From NCBI RefSeq assembly GCF_000472505.1, contig NZ_AWZR01000004.1:345584-394850 (forward strand): 49,267 nucleotides of DNA. Reading direction: 5' to 3'. Under the pieces are notes generated by a model. The model made no database searches and was not told where the DNA came from. It worked only from the letters and a program-made list of their open reading frames with translations. This document shows positions 45,303-49,267 of this stretch, piece after piece (position 1 is the stretch's first letter; the number at the start of each line of letters is the position of its first letter). Origin of the DNA: Luteimonas sp. J29 (GTDB lineage Bacteria > Pseudomonadota > Gammaproteobacteria > Xanthomonadales > Xanthomonadaceae). A program made the position numbers and the translations under genes.

Positions 45303-46328
45303 TCAGGCATGGATGGCCACCGGTTCCAGCGCCGCCAGCGCCGGCCGCACGCGCCCTTCGATCAGTGCCGCCAGCGGCGCCAGCGACGGGTGGCGGGGCA
45401 GCACCGCGTCGAGATAGGCGACGAAGCGTGACGCGTCGGCGACGTATTTCGGCTTGTCGTCGCGGTGCTTCAGGCGGGCGAAGATGCCCAGCACCTTGAG
45501 GTGGCGCTGCACGCCGATCAGGTCGAGGTCGCGGCGGAAGTCCTCCAGCGGCGGCACCGGCAGGCCCGCTTCGGAGGCCAGGGCGTGGTAGCGGGCATGC
45601 CAGCCGGCCACGCGCGCTTCCGGCCAGCTCAGGAACGCGTCCTTGAACAGGCAGGCCGGGTCGTAGCCGATCGGGCCCAGCACCGCGTCCTGGAAGTCGA
45701 GCACGGCGACGTCGTCGCCGCAGGGCATCAGGTTGCGCGGCATGTAGTCGCGGTGCACCAGCACCCGCGGCTGGGCCAGCGCCGCGTCCACCAGCACTCG
45801 GTACACGCCGTGCAGCTGTTCGCGTTCGCCGTCGTCGAGCGCGATGCCCAGGTGCACGCCGAGGAACCATTCGTCGAACAGGCGAAGTTCGCGCAGCAGC
45901 AGGTCCGCGTCGTAGGCGGGGAAGCCGTCGGGAACGGCGATCGACTGCAGCTGGACCAGGCGCCGCATCGCGAGATCGAACAGCGCGTCCGCGCTGGTGT
46001 CGTCGAGGACGTGCAGCAAGGTCTGGCGGCCGAGGTCCTCCAGCAGCAGGAACCCCTGCTCGGCGTCGCGCGCGAGCACCGCCGGCACGCGCAGTCCGCC
46101 GGCCTCCAGCAGGTCGCGGATCTCCAGCCACGGACGCACGTCCATGAGGCCGGGCGGCGCGTCCATCAGCACCAGGCTGGGTTCGCGTCCGGTGGTGCGC
46201 CAGTAGCTGCGGAAATCGGCGTCGAACGAGGCGCGCTCGAGTCCGGTGTCCGGCTCGGCGAGCGTGCTACGTATCCACTCAATGCGCTGCCGGTCGCGCT
46301 CGCTGGAAGGGGTGTCGATCGGGGCCAT
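45303..46328 (-). CDS. amgK: N-acetylmuramate/N-acetylglucosamine kinase AmgK
   Basis: 341 residues, aminoglycoside phosphotransferase-like kinase. The ATP-binding N-lobe contains FLLLEDLGRQTLLHVL; the catalytic loop is VLVHRDYMPRNLMP (H192, Asp two residues on), then VAVLDFQDAVLGPIGYDPACLF with the metal-binding Asp. AmgK phosphorylates the anomeric position of MurNAc and GlcNAc, feeding MurU. The ATG at 46328 has a GGAGAA ribosome-binding site. It is divergent from xanB, with 69 bases between. Confidence 0.92.
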   Translation of the reverse strand: MAPIDTPSSERDRQRIEWIRSTLAEPDTGLERASFDADFRSYWRTTGREPSLVLMDAPPGLMDVRPWLEIRDLLEAGGLRVPAVLARDAEQGFLLLEDLGRQTLLHVLDDTSADALFDLAMRRLVQLQSIAVPDGFPAYDADLLLRELRLFDEWFLGVHLGIALDDGEREQLHGVYRVLVDAALAQPRVLVHRDYMPRNLMPCGDDVAVLDFQDAVLGPIGYDPACLFKDAFLSWPEARVAGWHARYHALASEAGLPVPPLEDFRRDLDLIGVQRHLKVLGIFARLKHRDDKPKYVADASRFVAYLDAVLPRHPSLAPLAALIEGRVRPALAALEPVAIHA

Positions 46329-46364
46329 GGGTTCTCCGGCCGGCGGCGGCCGGCAGGCAAAGGG

Positions 46365-46370
46365 TAAACT
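46365..46370 (+). promoter_or_regulatory. -10 element (TAAACT) for xanB
   Basis: TAAACT in the 69-base gap between amgK and xanB, giving a leader of about 20 nt that contains the GAGAGAG ribosome-binding site. No good -35 is seen. Confidence 0.4.
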
Positions 46371-46397
46371 GCCGCGCATTTCCGGGCGAGAGAGAGC

Positions 46398-47798
46398 ATG
46401 AAGGTGCAGCCGGTGTTGTTGTCGGGCGGGTCCGGGACGCGGCTGTGGCCGCTCTCGCGCGAGGCCTATCCCAAGCAGTTCCTGCCCCTGGCCGGCGAGC
46501 ACACGATGCTGCAGGACACGTGGCTGCGGGTGGCGCCGCTGGCCGCGTCCGCGCCGATCGTGGTCGCCAACGAGGAGCACCGCTTCCTCGCCGGCGAACA
46601 GCTGCGGCTGGTCGGCGTGGAGCACGCGGACATCGTGCTCGAGCCGGTGGGCCGCAACACCGCCCCGGCGATCGCCGCCGCGGCGCTGCAGGCCACCGCC
46701 GGCGGCGACGATCCGGTGCTGCTGGTGCTGCCGTCCGACCACGTGGTGCGCGACGCCGACGGCTTCCGCGCCGCGGTCGCGCAGGCGTTGCCCGCGGCCG
46801 AGGCCGGCGCGCTGGTCACCTTCGGCGTCGTGCCGTCCGCGCCGGAGACCGGCTTCGGCTACATCCAGGCCGGGCCGGGCGAGGGCGTGCGCCCGGTGCT
46901 GCGCTTCGTCGAGAAGCCGGACGCGGCCACCGCGCGTTCCTACCTCGACGCCGGCGGCTACTACTGGAACAGCGGCATGTTCCTGTTCCGTGCCTCGCGC
47001 TACCTGGCCGAGCTCGAACGCTTCCGTCCCGACATCCTGGCCGCGGTGCGCGCCGCGTTCGGCGCCGCCAGGCGCGACGGCGACTTCATCCGCCTCGACC
47101 GCGAGGCCTTCGCCGCCGGTCCCTCCGATTCGATCGACTACGCGGTGATGGAGAAGACCGGCGACGCGCGCGTGCTGCCGGTGGACATCGGCTGGAACGA
47201 CGTCGGCTCGTGGTCGGCGCTGTGGGAGGTCAGCGAGCAGGACGAACACGGCAACGCCCGCCACGGCGACGTGATCGCGGTCGATTCGCGCAACAGCTAC
47301 GCCTACGCGCGGCGCCTGGTCGCCCTGGTCGGCGTGGACGACCTGGTCGTGGTCGAGACCGACGACGCGGTGCTGGTCGCGCACAAGGACAAGGTGCAGC
47401 AGGTCAAGGACGTGGTGGCGAAGCTCAAGTCGGACGCACGCAGCCACGCGGTCCTGCACCGCGAGGTGCACCGGCCATGGGGCAGCTACGATTCGATCGA
47501 CCAGGACGAGGGCTTCCAGGTCAAGCGGATCAAGGTCAAGCCGGGCGCGCGGTTGTCGCTGCAGTCGCACAAGTTCCGCGCCGAGCACTGGATCGTGGTC
47601 CGCGGCACCGCGCGCGTGACCCGCGACAACGACGTGTTCGAGCTCTACGCCAACCAGTCGACCTACATCCCGCTGGGCGCCAGGCACCGGCTGGAGAACC
47701 CGGGGACCGAGACGCTCGAGCTGATCGAAGTGCAGTCGGGCAGTTACCTGGGCGAGGACGACATCGTCCGCTACGAGGACGTGTACGGGCGGTCGTAG
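46398..47798 (+). CDS. xanB: Bifunctional mannose-1-phosphate guanylyltransferase / mannose-6-phosphate isomerase
   Basis: 466 residues, type II PMI/GMP. The N-terminal GDP-mannose pyrophosphorylase has LSGGSGTRLWPLSREAYPKQ, FVEKPDAATARSYL and DIGWNDVGSWSALW. The C-terminal cupin isomerase has VKPGARLSLQSHKFRAEHW, then TYIPLGARHRLENPG and EVQSGSYLGEDDIVRYED, the metal and substrate residues. It supplies GDP-mannose for xanthan-like exopolysaccharide or LPS. The gene is alone here, without a xanA or gum cluster. manC or algA would be equivalent names. Confidence 0.95.
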   Translation: MKVQPVLLSGGSGTRLWPLSREAYPKQFLPLAGEHTMLQDTWLRVAPLAASAPIVVANEEHRFLAGEQLRLVGVEHADIVLEPVGRNTAPAIAAAALQATAGGDDPVLLVLPSDHVVRDADGFRAAVAQALPAAEAGALVTFGVVPSAPETGFGYIQAGPGEGVRPVLRFVEKPDAATARSYLDAGGYYWNSGMFLFRASRYLAELERFRPDILAAVRAAFGAARRDGDFIRLDREAFAAGPSDSIDYAVMEKTGDARVLPVDIGWNDVGSWSALWEVSEQDEHGNARHGDVIAVDSRNSYAYARRLVALVGVDDLVVVETDDAVLVAHKDKVQQVKDVVAKLKSDARSHAVLHREVHRPWGSYDSIDQDEGFQVKRIKVKPGARLSLQSHKFRAEHWIVVRGTARVTRDNDVFELYANQSTYIPLGARHRLENPGTETLELIEVQSGSYLGEDDIVRYEDVYGRS

Positions 47799-47817
47799 CG
47801 GCGCTGCGGACGACGGT

Positions 47818-47834
47818 GCGCCGCGGGGCGGCGC
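47818..47834 (+). terminator. GC hairpin after xanB
   Basis: GCGCCGC, loop GGG, GCGGCGC, 19 bases after the xanB stop. No T-tract follows, so it is a candidate only. Confidence 0.3.
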
Positions 47835-47860
47835 AGGCGTGGTGCCCGTACCGGCGGCGG

Positions 47861-47920
47861 GTCGCGGCTGAAGCCGCTCCTACGGTGCCCGGATCATGGC
47901 AGGAGCGGCTTCCGCGACCG
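47861..47920. repeat. Inverted REP-like pair (GTAGGAGCGGCTT...GCGAC family)
   Basis: Arm 1 at 47861-47883 reads GTCGCGGCTGAAGCCGCTCC followed by TAC; arm 2 at 47901-47918 reads AGGAGCGGCTTCCGCGAC. They are inverted copies differing by a 3-base insertion (CTG), separated by about 17 bases. Arm 1 is itself palindromic (GCGGCT-GA-AGCCGC). The sequence matches the short extragenic palindromes known from Stenotrophomonas, Lysobacter and Pseudomonas. It lies between the convergent xanB and cysA genes, where it may act as a two-way terminator or transcript stabiliser. Confidence 0.8.
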
Positions 47921-47932
47921 GGCGCTGCGCGC

Positions 47933-49198
47933 TCAGCGCTGTCCCGGATACACCCGGTACTTCAGCAGCCGCACGCCGACCGCGTCGCCGATGGCCGGGG
48001 TCGCCACGCCCGGCGCGGCGACCAGGTCGACCTCGAGCCTGCGCGACTGGCCCGGGAGTTCGAGCTCCACGGTGATGCGCCCGGCCTGGCGCGCGAGCGC
48101 GGCCACGCGCGCCTGCAGTCCGTCGCCCGGCGCCACGAACGCCGCGTCGTGCGGGCGCAGGTACAGGCTCGCGGGACCGTCGGCGACCCCGTCGGCCTCG
48201 AAGCCCGCCGCCTGGCCGTCGACCACGAACCGGCCGCCCTCGACCCGGCCCTCGACCACGCTGGCGCGGCCGATGAAGTCGAACACGTAGGGCGAGGCCG
48301 GCGCGCCGTAGATCTCGTCCGGGGTGCCGGCCTGCTCGATCCGGCCCTCGCGTAGCACCACCACGCGGTCGGCCAGTTCCAGCGCCTCGTCCTGGTCGTG
48401 GGTGACGAATACCGTGGTCTGGCCGGTCTGGTCGTGCAGGCGGCGCAGCCAGCGGCGCAGTTCCACCCGCACCTTGGCGTCGAGCGCGCCGAAGGGCTCG
48501 TCGAGCAGCAGCACGGTCGGGTCGATCGCCAGCGCGCGCGCCAGCGCGACGCGCTGCTTCTGCCCGCCCGACAGCTGTTCGGGATAGCGGTCGCCGTAGC
48601 CGGGCAGCTGGATCAGCGCCAGCAGTTCCTCGACCCGGCGCCGGATCGTGGCCCTGTCCGGGCGTTTCGCGCGCGGCCGGCTGCGCAGGCCGAAGGCGAT
48701 GTTCTCGGCCACGGTCATGTGCCGGAACAGCGCGTACTGCTGGAACACGAAACCGACATTGCGCTCGCGCAGGCTGAGCAGGGTGGCGTCGGTGTCGCCG
48801 AACAGCACCCGGCCGCCGTCGGCGGGCAGCAGGCCGGCGATCACCCGCAGCAGGGTGGTCTTGCCGGATCCGGAGGGACCGAGCAGGGCGACCAGTTCGC
48901 CGGCGGCGATGTGCAGGTCCACGTGGTCGAGCGCCGCCGTGCCGCCGTAGCGCTTGGCGACGCCTTCGATCCGCAGGTCGACGCCGTGGCCGCGCGTGCC
49001 CATGGCGCGATCATCGCCGATTCCGCGGCCAGGCGCAGTGGAGGCTTCCGGATCGGCGACGGGGCGGGGGATGTGCACGGCGTGGTCCTGGGTCAACAGC
49101 ACGTTCGTGGTCTCCGTGGGAGTGGCGCCGGCCGCGGCGTGGGTGGCGCGGCCGGCGTGGCGGGCGGACGGGGGGGAAGCGGCGAGGGACGGGCTCAT
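47933..49198 (-). CDS. cysA: CysA-type sulfate/thiosulfate ABC transporter ATPase
   Basis: 421 residues from the ATG at 49198, or 356 from the ATG at 49003. The ATPase domain shows Walker A GPSGSGKTT (107-114, long form), Q-loop FVFQQYALFRHM, signature LSGGQKQRVALARAL, Walker B VLLLDEPFGALD and switch VTHDQDEALELAD. A C-terminal TOBE-like domain follows (SLYLRPHDAAFV). FRHMTVAENIAFGL and the FDFIGRASVVEGRV junction fit CysA. The first 65 residues are Ala/Pro/Thr-rich and unlike CysA, but the 49198 start has GGAGG 5 nt away and codon use in that stretch looks coding. Sulfate specificity is inferred; no permease gene is visible. Confidence 0.82.
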   Translation of the reverse strand: MSPSLAASPPSARHAGRATHAAAGATPTETTNVLLTQDHAVHIPRPVADPEASTAPGRGIGDDRAMGTRGHGVDLRIEGVAKRYGGTAALDHVDLHIAAGELVALLGPSGSGKTTLLRVIAGLLPADGGRVLFGDTDATLLSLRERNVGFVFQQYALFRHMTVAENIAFGLRSRPRAKRPDRATIRRRVEELLALIQLPGYGDRYPEQLSGGQKQRVALARALAIDPTVLLLDEPFGALDAKVRVELRRWLRRLHDQTGQTTVFVTHDQDEALELADRVVVLREGRIEQAGTPDEIYGAPASPYVFDFIGRASVVEGRVEGGRFVVDGQAAGFEADGVADGPASLYLRPHDAAFVAPGDGLQARVAALARQAGRITVELELPGQSRRLEVDLVAAPGVATPAIGDAVGVRLLKYRVYPGQR

Positions 49199-49267
49199 GC
49201 ATGCCTCCGGTGCGAGGCGAGGCCGTCGCTGTGGCGGGACTCCAACCGCGCCCGACGTGCGCCAGGC
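49195..49267 (-). CDS. Possible C-terminal end of the upstream gene (partial)
   Basis: A reading frame open from the right edge ends in TGA at 49195-49197, overlapping the ATG at 49198 as ATGA. Only about 23 residues are visible, Arg/His-rich, with no recognisable domain. In sulfate transporter operons the gene before cysA is usually the permease cysW, which would fit, but the fragment is too short to confirm. Confidence 0.3.
   Translation of the reverse strand, partial: PGARRARLESRHSDGLASHRRHA

Noticed and set aside
46336..46353. CCGGCCG-GCGG-CGGCCGG hairpin between amgK and xanB as a terminator or operator
   Set aside because: It lies in a divergent promoter gap and overlaps the amgK ribosome-binding area; short GC palindromes are frequent by chance in this DNA.
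49011..49202. A 63-codon minus-strand frame starting at 49202
   Set aside because: Its start is only one base from the GGAGG motif, the product is Arg/Pro-rich, and the overlapping frame from 49198 continues into the ABC ATPase.

Overview
The window is a very GC-rich (roughly 70% or more), densely packed chromosomal segment from a gammaproteobacterium of the Xanthomonadaceae type (Lysobacter/Luteimonas-like). This assignment is an inference from gene content and order: prmA-DUF3426-fis-purH-purD, kdsD-kdsC-lptCAB-rpoN-hpf-ptsN-hprK-rapZ-PTS-mgtE, a bifunctional XanB-type GDP-mannose enzyme, and a GTAGGAGCGGCTT-type inverted repeat. I see no tRNA, rRNA, CRISPR array, prophage, IS element or integron. 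No intergenic gap exceeds about 220 bases.

Layout. 1-2.0 kb (-): the start of a membrane protein and a REC-GGDEF*-EAL* response regulator whose c-di-GMP catalytic motifs are all degenerate. 2.2-2.8 kb (-): DUF4126 membrane protein. 2.85-5.9 kb (+): DUF6776 coiled-coil protein, erpA, nudC, ampE. 5.9-7.9 kb (-): MFS-PlsC fusion. 8.0-8.9 kb (+): YgiD-type dioxygenase. 8.9-16.0 kb (-): prmA, DUF3426, fis, purH, a small lipoprotein, purD and an aminotransferase. 16.1-21.7 kb (+): a large double-GT2 glycosyltransferase, Mn superoxide dismutase, yqgE, ruvX, pyrB. 21.8-24.0 kb (-): an esterase-like lipoprotein and mgtE. 24.2-34.4 kb (-): a regulatory PTS (EI, HPr, EIIA-Man type, EIIA-Ntr, HPr kinase), rapZ, hpf, rpoN, LPS export genes lptB/A/C and KDO genes kdsC/kdsD. 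34.5-36.3 kb (+): ibaG, murA and a membrane-anchored EF-hand protein. 36.3-39.6 kb (-): purM, purN and two DUF3108 paralogues. 39.7-42.8 kb (+): DUF2066, AI-2E/PerM family protein, hda. 42.8-46.3 kb (-): amgK, murU, an ECF sigma factor, a short single-TM protein (candidate anti-sigma) and a PDZ protein. 46.4-47.8 kb (+): xanB/manC. 47.9-49.2 kb (-): CysA-type ABC ATPase.

The genes form coherent groups: purine synthesis in two operons (purH/D and purM/N); envelope building and recycling (murA, murU, amgK, kdsC/D, lptABC, xanB, glycosyltransferase); and nitrogen/carbon signalling through a PTS without any sugar permease. Many junctions are 4-base ATGA/GTGA overlaps, implying translational coupling.

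The window is mostly ordinary housekeeping DNA. The most interesting signals are: a recurrent -10 hexamer placed exactly 6 nt before the start codon of five genes (leaderless mRNA candidates, with a sixth near-match); the coupled sigma/TM/PDZ unit behind the peptidoglycan-recycling pair; the catalytically dead EAL regulator; the internally duplicated N-terminal region of the glycosyltransferase; and an EF-hand protein coupled to murA.
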